Source: Ariolimax columbianus (lineage: Eukaryota > Mollusca > Gastropoda > Stylommatophora > Arionidae). Taken from it: DNA of 64,000 bases. The number at the start of each line of letters is the position of its first letter. Position 1 is the first letter of the stretch. The position numbers and the translations under genes are program-made. A model generated the notes under the pieces. The model did not search any database. It was given only the letters and a program-made list of their open reading frames with translations, and was not told where the DNA came from. Positions 1-9,866 of the stretch are shown piece by piece. The stretch covers positions 3,732,641-3,796,640 of the forward strand of contig JAVGWX010000019.1 in the NCBI GenBank assembly GCA_036924085.1, in the 5' to 3' direction.

Positions 1-11
1 ATGTATAAGAG

Positions 12-1345
12 ATGAATGAAACCACGGTCTTCAATCTCCTGTTCGCTGATAACTGCGCTTTGAACACCTGTTCAGAACAAGATATGCAGCCCACCCTGAC
101 GGAGTTTCCGGTGGCGTGCAATAATTGTGGTCTTACAAACAACATTAGGAAAACTGATGTATTCTTTCATCATGCTCCTGGGAATCTGCAAATAAACCTA
201 ATATTGCCGTTCAAGACTACGTCTTTAGGCAGCAGACAGTGAGACCAACGTCTCTAGGCAACAGACAGTGAGACCAACGTCTCCGTGCAGCAGACAGTGA
301 GACCAACGTCTCCGTGCAACAGACAGTGAGACCAACGTCTCTAGGCAATAGACTGTGAGACAAACGTCTTTAGGTAACAGACTGTGAGACCAACGTCTTT
401 AGGCAATAGACTGAGACCAACGTCTCCGTGCAGCAGACAGTGAGACCAACGTCTCCGTGCAGCAGACAGTGAGACCAACGTCTCCGTGCAACAAACAGTG
501 AGACCAACGTCTCTAGGCAATAGACTGTGAGACCAACGTCTTTAGGCAACAGACTGTGAGACCAACGTCTTTAGGCAATAGACTGAGACCAACGTCTCCG
601 TGCAGCAGACAGTGAGACCAACGTCTCCGTTCAGCAGACAGTGAGACCAACGTCTCCGTGCAACAGACAGTGATACCAACGTCTCTACGCAATAGACTGT
701 GAGACCAACGTCTTTAGGCAACAGACTGTGAGACCAACGTCTTTAGGCAATAGACTGAGACCAACGTCTCCGTGCAGCAGACAGTGAGACCAACGTCTCC
801 GTGCAGCAGACAGTGAGACCAACGTCTCCGTGCAACAGACAGTGATACCAACGTCTCTAGGCAATAGACTGTGAGACCAACGTCTTTAGGCAACAGACTG
901 TGAGACCAACGTCTTTAGGCAACAGACTGTGAGACCAACGTCTTTAGGCAATAGACTGAGACCAACGTCTCCGTGCAGCAGACAGTGAGACCAACGTCTC
1001 CGTGCAGCAGACAGTGAGACCAACGTCTCCGTGCAACAGACAGTGAGACCAACGTCTCCCGGCAGCAGACAGTCGAGAGTTTCAGCTACTTAAGCAGTAC
1101 CCTCACCAGAGATGCGAACATCGACACTGAGGAGAACAGCAGACTACTTGAAAAGGTCTGGTTGCGACGTGATGTCAGCGTCGTCACCAAGGTAATAGTG
1201 TATCGGGCTGCATTGCTTACCATTCTGTCTCCGTTGTAAAAAACGAAGACACTAGCCTCTCAAAACGATGAACGGAATAGTGAAGGATCGAATCCCGCAA
1301 GTTTCAAGCGATCCTTGGTCTCAAAGAAGCTGAGAACAGATGACT
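12..1345 (+). pseudogene. LINE reverse transcriptase fragment, split by a minisatellite
   Basis: This is a degenerate piece of a non-LTR retrotransposon reverse transcriptase (RT). Bases 12-213 read LLFADNCALNTCSEQDMQ, matching the palm motif C region (FADDCALMSNSELNMQ) of the intact RT at 57.7 kb, with the second catalytic Asp changed to Asn. Motif D-like NNCGLTNNIRKTDV and the HAPG segment follow. Homology resumes at about 1074 with ESFSYLSSTLTRDANID, matching DKFTYLGSTLSRSVSLD, then RRDVSVVTKVIVYRAALLT, and fades after FQAILGLK near 1330. The 29-bp array at 217-1073 lies exactly between the two halves. Frameshifts and stops rule out function. Same LINE family as, or close to, 57.7 kb; clade not assigned. 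Confidence 0.8.
217..1073. repeat. 29-bp minisatellite with 172-bp higher-order unit
   Basis: About 30 copies of a unit containing GAGACCAACGTCTCCGTGCA followed by GCAGACAGT (29 bp), with 27-bp variants ending ATAGACT. The 27-bp variant recurs at 406, 578, 750 and 951, giving a six-monomer higher-order period of 172 bp (201 bp once, one extra monomer). The first and last monomers are continuous with LINE coding sequence (GTCTTTAGGCAGCAGACAGT at the left, GGCAGCAGACAGT at the right), so the monomer was made from that ORF. Confidence 0.95.
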
Positions 1346-1360
1346 TGCATCCCGATTTAA

Positions 1361-1477
1361 CTTCAGTCGTCTGGATTTATATCTTGTCACTTGGCCAAGG
1401 TAGCTCGGGACCAGAGAGTGGGGTGATGACCAGCGCAGTTTATGTCTCACTATAATCTAAATAGAACGGAAGTTACA
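1361..1477 (-). repeat. Dispersed repeat family F, inverted copy
   Basis: The stretch reading ACTTGGCCAAGGTAGC then GGACCAGAGAGTG is the reverse complement of 4601-4692, where CTCTGGTCCTGGGCTACC precedes TTTGGCCAGTGGCAAGAT. A shorter resemblance (CCTGGTCTATCTTTGGCAGG) occurs near 42.4 kb. No coding potential is visible. It may be part of a SINE or LINE 3' region; identity unknown. The rest of 1480-1890 holds only an imperfect duplication of about 45 bp (TTTCTACTTGAACTGTCTGT at about 1609 and again about 65 bp later). Confidence 0.6.
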
Positions 1478-1891
1478 TGATCAAGACAAAAACGACCTGA
1501 TGGTATAGCCTTCATCACTTCAGATGGACAACTAACTGTTTTAACTACGATGTTGCTTACCTATAAATCATAGACATCGTATAGCAGACATCCAAGACTC
1601 CTAAATCCTTTCTACTTGAACTGTCTGTCCAGGCTGTTCGTGACCCCAGGTGGCGGAACAAGCAACTACATCCTTTCTACGTGAACTGTCTGTGCAGGCT
1701 GTGACCAGAACAAGGGACATAGCTCTGAAATTAGGAACACGTCAAACGTGCTGCGCATACATACGCTTTCCTGCAGAAAGCCCAGGTAGGATGAACGGGA
1801 CATACTGTTCACATGCTACATCTGCGCCTCCACAGGCAGCTGCTATTCGGTAAGCTCAGAACTGGCAGACGATCATTAGGGGAGCAGAAGA

Positions 1892-1894
<3 letters not shown>

Positions 1895-1957
<63 letters not shown>

Positions 1958-1971
1958 TGAGTGAGTGAGAG
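1895..1971. repeat. (TA)n-(GA)n compound microsatellite
   Basis: About 24 TA dinucleotides pass directly into GA repeats and then GAGT repeats. Confidence 0.97.
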
Positions 1972-2064
1972 TGAGACTCATTCAAAATGAAATGTGTCTG
2001 AAACGCTTCAACAAAGATGTCCCCTCCAGGGATATACTTGCACAGAGTCGTTGTACCTGACCTT

Positions 2065-2425
2065 TTAGCATTGCTTATTAGTGTTGCTTGTTAGCATTGC
2101 TTGTTAGCATTGCCTAATATAATTGCCTAATAGCATTGCTTATTAGCATTGCTTATTAGCATTGCATGTTAGCATTGCTAGTTGGCATCGCTTGTTAGCG
2201 TTGCTTGTTAGCATTGCGTGTTAGCATTGCTTGTTAGCATTTCGTGTTAGCATTACCTGTTAGCATTTCTTGTTAGCATTGCCTGTCAGCATTGCTTGTT
2301 CGTATTGCCTGTCAGCATTACTTGTTCGCATTGCCTGTCAGCATTGCTTGTTCGTATTGCCTGTCAGCATTTCTTGTTCGTATTGCCTGTCAGCATTGCT
2401 TGTTCGTATTGCCTGTTAGCATTAC
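2065..2425. repeat. 13-bp minisatellite (TTAGCATTGCTTG)
   Basis: About 27 imperfect copies of a 13-bp unit, ATTGCTTGTTAGC on the left, drifting to ATTGCCTGTCAGC and ATTGCTTGTTCGT on the right. The right half forms an open frame of 98 codons starting at 2296 that is an artefact of the repeat. Confidence 0.9.
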
Positions 2426-2530
2426 ACAATGTGCTTAGATCACACAGGGAAAGGCCATCGACAAACCCCAGAGAGAACGAGTCACCGAAGCAACGACAAC
2501 CTCGGAGCAAACTCCTCACATTTGTGTTAG

Positions 2531-2579
2531 TAAAATGTACTTTAAAATGTACTTTAAAATGTACTTTAAAATGTACTTA
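2531..2579. repeat. 12-bp tandem repeat (AAAATGTACTTT)
   Basis: Four near-perfect copies. In the following 700 bases (2580-3300) I see nothing beyond AT-rich unique sequence; the open frames there (77 and 109 codons) have no recognisable features. Confidence 0.9.
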
Positions 2580-3302
2580 TAAAATCATTTGATATCATAT
2601 CTCTGAGAACAACTCTGAGGCTGTCGCATCATCACTCCATAAACACCGACTACTTACATCCCCCAATTGTGTATTGTAAAAGACTATCCAAATGACAACA
2701 AATTTGTTATATAATCCATTTATCTTACAAAATTGATATCGTCAAATCCATGTCACGTTTAATTTGTCTCTTTTGTTAGCTGTATAACTCTAATAATATA
2801 CCGATATTCGAATCTATACATCGTGTCATCCATATTATGACGTGTATAAAGACGACCATACATCTATAATACACCTTCCTCCTCCTCATCACCATGTTCC
2901 ACATGTCCAACTAACTCATCCAGCCATTATCCTGTTTGAACACATCAATAATGATAAGTCCTTCCCTGGCATGTACCGTCAGAGGATAACAGCAACCCCT
3001 CCTCCTGCCTCTCGGGAGGACAGACAGCGAGGGCGAGTGTTCTCTAATGGCCGCTACTTCATATTCCGGAAATGACGACATCAAATAATGAAAAATGTAA
3101 TGGCTCATTTTTTTGCAAATATTTTCATTTAAATTGTTCGACATCACTGCAGGGCCGTGTGGGTTCATTATAGCGTTCTGGACGAGGTTCAGTCCACAAT
3201 ACTGTGACTGCCAAGTTGTGTTATAAGTAAGTGCCGTCAATGTGTATGTAAATGAAAGAAACGGTTTCAGTCCTTCGTTAGCAGATGCCTACGAAGGATT
3301 AC

Positions 3303-3479
3303 AGGCATAACGTGACATGACATGGTGAGGAATGAAGGTATATAGGACATAACGTGGTAGGACATGGTGATGAATGAAGGCATATAGGACATAACGTGAC
3401 AGGACATGGTGATGAATGAAGGCATATAGGACATAACGTGGCAGGCAATGGTGATGAATGACGGTATACAGGACATAAC
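3303..3479. repeat. 42-bp tandem repeat, about 4 copies
   Basis: Units share ACATAACGTGACAGGACATG followed by GTGATGAATGAAGGCATATA. Because 42 is a multiple of three, two minus-strand frames (97 and 64 codons) stay open; neither looks like a gene. Confidence 0.9.
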
Positions 3480-3504
3480 CCAACTGCAGCCCCTAGAATA
3501 ACAA

Positions 3505-3745
3505 ATTAAATGAAGAAAAATGGGCTTTACTGGACATACGCTACGGAAGGCACCGTCCAAAATGACTAGGCAGGCTCTTTCATTGAACCCTCAAGGAAAG
3601 CGAGATGGAGAGAGGGGTAGATCAAAAACAAACACGGAGAAGAGAATGTGAGAAGCACCTCTGAATAAATGATTACACCTGGAGAAAGCCAGACAGGCAA
3701 GCCCATAAATGTGTATACTGGCAAGATGTTGTCGCTGACCTATGT
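3505..3745 (+). pseudogene. LINE RT C-terminal domain fragment
   Basis: One frame reads KMGFTGHTLRKAPSKMTRQA then LSLNPQGKRDGERGR, and after a stop and a frameshift YTWRKPDRQAHKCVYWQDVV. This is the pattern of the post-RT region of many invertebrate LINEs (W-x-GHTLRK...TRQAL...NPQGKRxRGRP...TWxxLERxAQDRxxWR). The whole LINE is otherwise absent, so this is a 3' remnant with internal stops. The SINE that follows begins at its 3' end. Confidence 0.7.
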
Positions 3746-4005
3746 GGGAGACGGCGTTGGCTAGTGATTAAGTGACACGGCTCACAACCAGGAGGTGCTG
3801 GGTTCATCCCCATCGCAGCACCAGCCATTACTCCGGGGAAGCAAACCCTTAGAAAATGCAGGAGGAAGCAGATCATTACATAAAATGCATGCTGAAGTCG
3901 GATGCACTGGGCAGGAAGGCGCAAAATAAAAAACCGCAGTGCAACGAACACCGCCTTGGGCATTCGAGAAATAAGGCGAACGCAAAAATAAAAAAATTAC
4001 CTATG
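3738..4005 (+). mobile_element. tRNA-derived SINE (family S1), with target-site duplication
   Basis: The element spans 3745-3998. Its head carries a tRNA-like promoter: GGCTAGTGATTAAGTGACAC (box A position) and GGTTCATCCCC (box B position; the sister copies have GTTCGATCCCC). The body contains ATGCATGCTGAAGTCGGATG and ends in an A-rich tail (AAAAATAAAAAAAT). A 7-bp direct repeat ACCTATG at 3738-3744 and 3999-4005 is the apparent target-site duplication. Other copies are at 50439-50682 (minus) and 61497-61760 (plus, lacking the head). Transcription by RNA polymerase III is inferred from the boxes. Confidence 0.85.
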
Positions 4006-4177
4006 CAAAGAGAGTAAAGGCAATCTGTGATTGATTGATTCAGTGAAGGTGTATCTGAGGGTGTATGTGGGAATGTAAATAATCACCATATGTATCAAAT
4101 TAGTTATCATATACATTGTACATATCGTATTCTTTCTCAAACATAATTTACCAATCATATTGATTCTAATGTAAATT

Positions 4178-4572
4178 CATCTTCGTCCATCACAAGTGAT
4201 GAGGACCACTCTCTTTGTTTAGCCGTGTGGACTGTCTGTTCTCTTACTGTGTCCATGATGTTCGCCCATCACAAGTGATGAAGACCACTCTCTTTGTTTA
4301 GCCGTGTGGACTGTCTGTTCTCTTACTGTGTCCATGATGTTCGTCCATCACAAGTGATGAAGACCACTCTCTTTGTTTAGCCGTGTGGACTGTCTGTTCT
4401 CTTACTGTGTCCATGATGTTCGTCCATCACAAGTGATGAAGACCACTCTCTTTTTTCAGCCGTGTGGACAGTCTGTTCTTTTACTGTGTCCATGATGTTC
4501 GTCCATCACAAGTGATGAAGACCACTCTCTTTGTTTAGCCGTGTGGACAGTCTGTTATCTTACTGTGTCTGC
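4178..4572. repeat. 79-bp tandem repeat, 5 copies
   Basis: CACAAGTGAT recurs at 4191, 4270, 4349, 4428 and 4507, exactly 79 bp apart. Each unit carries the near-palindrome CATCACAAGTGATG and the phrase TTTAGCCGTGTGGACTGTCT. High identity between units suggests recent amplification. Confidence 0.95.
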
Positions 4573-4600
4573 TAAAATGGGTGACGCGCGGTGATTTTGG

Positions 4601-4692
4601 ATTAACGTGAGAACGGAACTTTAGTCAACCTCACTCTCTGGTCCTGGGCTACCTTTGGCCAGTGGCAAGATATTTATCGAGACGACTGGAGA
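4601..4692 (+). repeat. Dispersed repeat family F, direct copy
   Basis: Matches the reverse complement of 1361-1477 across about 90 bp. The 320 bases that follow (4700-5018) contain nothing I recognise apart from one 66-codon open frame without features. Confidence 0.6.
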
Positions 4693-5018
4693 TAGCATAG
4701 GATGCAGATTTGTCCTCAGGGTTTATTCCCGAAGCCTTTCCCGTACACAGGTATCCCGCAAGGCAGCGGAGGGGGGATGACATCTAACGTTGTGTGTCGT
4801 GCCTTTTCCATAACATTAAGAGGTCGTAGGGACATCACACAGCATGTGAGGGAGTTTGACATCTCTATCTGGCTGTGTTCAGTTCATTATAGTCATGTCT
4901 AAATTTTACACGTCAAAATTGATACTGTTTGCAGCTACGGCGAAGGGTTGCCTATCTCGTCCAGTTCAGCCGTGTGAACTAGACCGTGAAATATGACACA
5001 GACTTAAGCGTAGTGCTA

Positions 5019-5172
5019 TTCACGTAGCCGGTGTCCAGACTATATTCACATAGCCGGTGTCCAGACTATATTCACATAGCCGGTGTCCAGACCATATTAA
5101 TATAGCCGATGCCCAGACTCTATTCATATACCCGATGTCCAGACTCTATTCATATAGCCGATGTCCAGACCA
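5019..5172. repeat. 26-bp tandem repeat, about 6 copies
   Basis: Unit CACATAGCCGGTGTCCAGAC plus TATATT. The copies at the right end (ATAGCCGATGTCCAGAC) have diverged together. Confidence 0.9.
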
Positions 5173-5379
5173 GGATAACCGGTCGTAAGAAATCACACCC
5201 AACGAACGAATTAACCAGTCCAAATGGAAAACAACAAGTCGTCGACTAGTGTAAATTCCAGGCAAATTCATGATCTGGCGGCATCCATGATGAACTAAAA
5301 CAGCAGAGAAATGTAAACCCGCAGCCGGTTACCACCCCATTTTTGCAGACATCATTAAAAACGTAAATGACATATTAGT

Positions 5380-8300
5380 TCCTCAATCCTCTCCTCAATC
5401 CTCTCTTTGATACTCTCCTTGATCCTCTCCTTGATTCTCTCAATCCTCTCGTTGATAATCTCAATCCTCTCCTTGATTCTCTCGATCCTCTCCTTGATCC
5501 TCTAAATCCTCTCCTTGATCCTCTCAATCCTCTCCTTGATCCTCTCAATCCTCTCCTTGATCCTCTCCTTGATTCTCTCATTGATCCTTTCCTTGATCCT
5601 CTCCTTGATCCTCTCTTTGATCCTCTCCTTGATCATCTCCTTGATTCTCTCGATCCTCTCCTTGATCCTATCTTTGATCCTCTCTTTGATCCTCTCCTCT
5701 CCTTGATCCTCTCCTTGATTCTCTCATTGATCCTTTCCTTGATCCTCTCCTTGATCCTCTCTTTGATCCTCTCCTTGATCATCTCCTTGATTCTCTCGAT
5801 CCTCTCCTTGATCCTATCTTTGATCCTCTCCTTGATCCTCTCCTCTCCTTGATCCTCTCAATCCTCTCCTTGATCCTTTCAATCCTCTCTTTGATCCTCT
5901 TAATGATCCTCTCATTGATCCTCTCCTTGATCCTCTCCTTGATCCTCTCATTGATCCTCTCCTTGATCCTCTCTTGATCCTCTGCTTCATCCTCTCCTTG
6001 ATTATCTCGTTCCTCCTTGATCCTCTCCTTGATCATCTCCTTGAGCATCTCATTGATCCTCTAGATCCTCTCCTTGATCCTCTCCTTGATCCTCTCCTTG
6101 ATCTTCTTGATCCTCTCAATGCTCTCCTTGATCCTCTCCTTGATCCTCTCAATCCTCTCCTTGGTCCTCTCAATCCTCTCAATCCTCTCCTCAATCCTCT
6201 CTTTGATACTCTCCTTGATCCTCTCAATCCTCTGATTGATCCTCTCATTGATCCTCTCCTCTCCGTCATCCTCTCCTTGATTCTCTCCTTGATCCTCTCC
6301 TTGATCCTCTCCTTGAACCTCTTCTTGATCCTCTCCTTGATCCTCTCCTCTCCTTGATCATCTCCTTGATCCTCTCCTTGATCATCTCCTTGATCCTCTC
6401 CTTGATCCTCTTTTTGATCATCTCCTTGATCCTCTCAATCCTCTCATTGATATCTCCTCTCCTTGATCCTCTCAATCCTCTCCTTGATCCTCTCAATCCT
6501 CTCCTTGATCCTCTCCTTGATTCTCTCATTGATCCTTTCCTTGATCCTCTCCTTGATCCTCTCTTTGATCCTCTCCTTAATCCTCTCCTTGATTCTCTCC
6601 TTGATCCTCTCCTTGATCCTCTCCTTGATCCTCTCCTTGATCCTCTCCTCTCCTTGATCCTCTCCTTGGTCCACTTTTTGATCCTCTCCTTGATCCTCTC
6701 TTTGATCCTCTACTTCATCCTCTGATCCTCTCCTTGATCCTCTCAATCCTCTCCTTAATCCTCTCAATCCTCTCAATCCTCTCCTCAATCCTCTCTTTGA
6801 TACTCTCCTTGATCCTCTCTTTGATCCTCTCCTTGATCATCTCAATCCTTGATTCTCTCGATCCTCTCCTTGATCCTATCTTTGATCCTCTCTTTGATCC
6901 TCTCCTTGATCCTCTCCTCTCCTTGATCCTCTCAATCCTCTCCTTGATCCTTTCAATCCTCTCCTTGATCCTCTTAATGATCCTCTCATTGATCCTCTCC
7001 TTGATCCTCTCCTTGATCCTCTCATTGATCCTCTCCTTGATCCTGTCTTGATCCTCTGCTTCATCCTCTCCTTGATTATCTCGTTCCTCCTTGATCCTCT
7101 CCTTGATCATCTCCTTGAGCATCTCATTGATCCTCTAGATCCTCTCCTTGATCCTCTCCTTGATCCTCTCCTTGATCTTCTTGATCCTCTCAATGCTCTC
7201 CTTGATCCTCTCCTTGATCCTCTCAATCCTCTCCTTGGTCCTCTCAATCCTCTCAATCCTCTCCTCAATCCTCTCTTTGATACTCTCCTTGATCCTCTCA
7301 ATCCTCTGATTGATCCTCTCATTGATCCTCTCCTCTCCGTCATCCTCTCCTTGATTCTCTCCTTGATCCTCTCCTTGATCCTCTCCTTGATCTTCTTGAT
7401 CCTCTCAATGCTCTCCTTGATCCTCTCCTTGATCCTCTCAATCCTCTCCTTGGTCCTCTCAATCCTCTCAATCCTCTCCTCAATCCTCTCTTTGATACTC
7501 TCCTTGATCCTCTCAATCCTCTGATTGATCCTCTCATTGATCCTCTCCTCTCCGTCATCCTCTCCTTGATTCTCTCCTTGATCCTCTCCTTGATCCTCTC
7601 CTTGAACCTCTTCTTGATCCTCTCCTTGATCCTCTCCTCTCCTTGATCATCTCCTTGATCCTCTCCTTGATCATCTCCTTGATCCTCTCCTTGATCCTCT
7701 TTTTGATCATCTCCTTGATCCTCTCAATCCTCTCATTGATATCTCCTCTCCTTGATCCTCTCCTCTCCTTAATCCTCTCCTTGATTCTCTCCTTGATCCT
7801 CTCCTTGATCCTCTCCTTGATCCTCTCCTTGATCCTCTCCTCTCCTTGATCCTCTCCTTGGTCCACTTTTTGATCCTCTCCTTGATCCTCTCTTTGATCC
7901 TCTACTTCATCCTCTGATCCTCTCCTTGATCCTCTCAATCCTCTCCTTAATCCTCTCAATCCTCTCAATCCTCTCCTCAATCCTCTCTTTGATACTCTCC
8001 TTGATCCTCTCTTTGATCCTCTCCTTGATCATCTCAATCCTTGATTCTCTCGATCCTCTCCTTGATACTCTCCTCTCCTTGATCCTCTCAATCCTCTCCT
8101 TGATCCTCTCCTTGATCCTCTCCTTGATCCTCTCAATCCTCTCATTGATCCTCTCCTTGATCCTCTTCTTGATCCTCTCAATTCTCTCCTTGATCCTCTC
8201 CTCTCCTTGATCCTCGCCTTGATCCTCTCCTTGATCTTCTCCTTGATCCTCTCCTTGATCCTCTCAATCCTTTCCTTGATCCTCTCCTTGATCCTCTCCT

Positions 8301-8896
8301 TGATCTTCTCTTTGATCCTCTCCTTGATCCTGTCCTTGATCCTCTCCTTGATCCTCTCTTTGATCCTCTCCTTTATCCTCTTCTTGATCCTCTCCTTGAT
8401 CCTCTCCTTGATCCTCTCCTTGATCCTCTCCTTGATCGTCTTAATCCTCTCCTTAATCCTCTCCTTAATCCTTTCAATCCTCTCCTTATTCCTCTCCTTG
8501 ATCCTCTCCTTTGATCCTCTCAATCCTCTCCTTGACCTACTTCTTGATCCTCTCAATCCTCTCCTTGATCCTATCAATCCTCTCCTTGATCCTCTCAATC
8601 CTTTCCTTGATCCTCTCCTTGATCCTCTCCTTGATCTTCTCTTTGATCCTCTCCTTGATCCTGTCCTTGATCCTCTCCTTGATCCTCTCTTTGATCCTCT
8701 CCTTGATCCTCTCCTTGATCCTCTCAATCCTCTCCTTGATCCTCTCAATCCTCTCCTTGATCCTCTCCTTGACCCTCTTCTCTCTTTGATCCACTCCTTG
8801 ATCGTCTCCTTTATCCTCTTCTTGATCATCTCCTTGATCTTCTTCTCTCCTTGATCCTCTCCTTGATCCTCTCCTTTATCCTCTCCATAATCCTTC
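5380..8896. repeat. 3.5-kb array of a 12-bp unit (CTCCTTGATCCT)
   Basis: Nearly 300 copies of CTCCTTGATCCT interspersed with 9-bp CTCAATCCT-type variants. The plus strand is strongly pyrimidine-rich and G-poor. Because units are 9 or 12 bp and contain no stop codon in most frames, long ORFs run on both strands (up to 266 codons, reading ERIK, SRRG, LILS or LLDP repeats); none has a credible start or flanking exon. Higher-order duplications are visible: about 5.78-6.35 kb recurs 1074 bp downstream, the segment near 7.1-7.34 kb is repeated again 215 bp on, and about 8.26-8.44 kb recurs 331 bp on. Such an array is likely to be length-variable and prone to misassembly. Confidence 0.95.
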
Positions 8897-9162
8897 TTAT
8901 CGTTGAAAGATTGTGTCCATTTGTTCCCCTTTCTTTGCTGTCCACTGCCCGGCTCCAGAACTTAAATATGCAACATTTTGAATTCCTAGGACCATTTTTT
9001 GGAATGGTTGTTTTTAATTTAAGTACAGCACATCTTTTCTTCTTGTTATTCCTAAGTTCATAAGGGATTTCTTTTTTTAATAATCAGCACCATATATATT
9101 TGACTAATATAGTAAACATGCAATGGAATGAAATGCATAAAGGTGATAAATGAAATAGAATA

Positions 9163-9536
9163 GGGATCAAGATGCTGAGCAGCGCATGAGCTGCAGTGGT
9201 CAGCGACCCATAGCTGACTGCTAGCGTCAGGGCCAGCGAACCAGAGCTGCCAAGACCCTTCTACACCTCCACGCGGTGATCCTGGATAACAGGCTGCAGC
9301 AGGGCAGACTGGCTAAGGAGAAGGGATCGAAGAGGAAATGCTAACCGGGTACTCCTAAAATGATTGCTGAAGTCAGATGTGTTGGACCGAAAGGTGCAAA
9401 TATCGCAGTCATACTGAAAACTACGACACAACGCATTCCGTTCTCTGGACTAAATTCTGCTACTTAAAGCCTTTTCAGTGTTTGGTAGTGGGAGATTGAG
9501 AACGAACTAAGTCAAGTCAAGCCAAACCAAGCCAAA
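9163..9536 (+). mobile_element. Family A non-autonomous element, copy 1
   Basis: This element of about 350 bp runs from GGGATCAAGATGCTGAGCAG through GCTAGCGTCAGGGCCAGCGA and the core GATTGCTGAAGTCAGATGTG, to a 3' end reading GGGAGATTGAGAACGAAC with a tail of AAGTC/AAGCC repeats. The same sequence occurs inverted at 17431-17788 and 48852-49209, so the boundaries are comparative. No ORF is present. I cannot identify a convincing tRNA-like head. Its core and the 50 bases after it match the S1 SINE body. Likely a SINE or other LINE-mobilised element. Confidence 0.75.
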
Positions 9537-9866
9537 TGGAATGATTATGAAAAAGATACAATACATACAAATTTTAAACAAGGAAAATAAAACAATTCAT
9601 AAGTAAAGTAAATGATTAGAGTTCTTCCATCCAGCGTGAGGAACATCAGAGATGATTAGAGTTCTTCCATCCAGCATGAGGAACATCAGAGATGACTTCA
9701 CCTTTTCGTCTAGTTTTGGTATTTCAGATCTTCATCACTACTCTCGCGGATATATTCATTGCAGTCGTGTGTTCAAACATGCTCCAGATGTCAGAGAGTT
9801 TCTCACTTTCGAAGAAAAATTGATGATACTCCGCTGTAATTGGGTCCTCGGAGATCAATAGCGGTT
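9537..9866. other. Unassigned, with one 40-bp duplication
   Basis: GATTAGAGTTCTTCCATCCA followed by GCRTGAGGAACATCAGAGAT occurs twice in tandem near 9615 and 9655. Otherwise nothing recognisable. Confidence 0.6.

Noticed and set aside
8029..8829. 266-codon minus-strand ORF of ERIK/SRRG repeats
   Set aside because: It is a by-product of the 12-bp array, which is open in almost all frames on both strands; no unique coding sequence flanks it.
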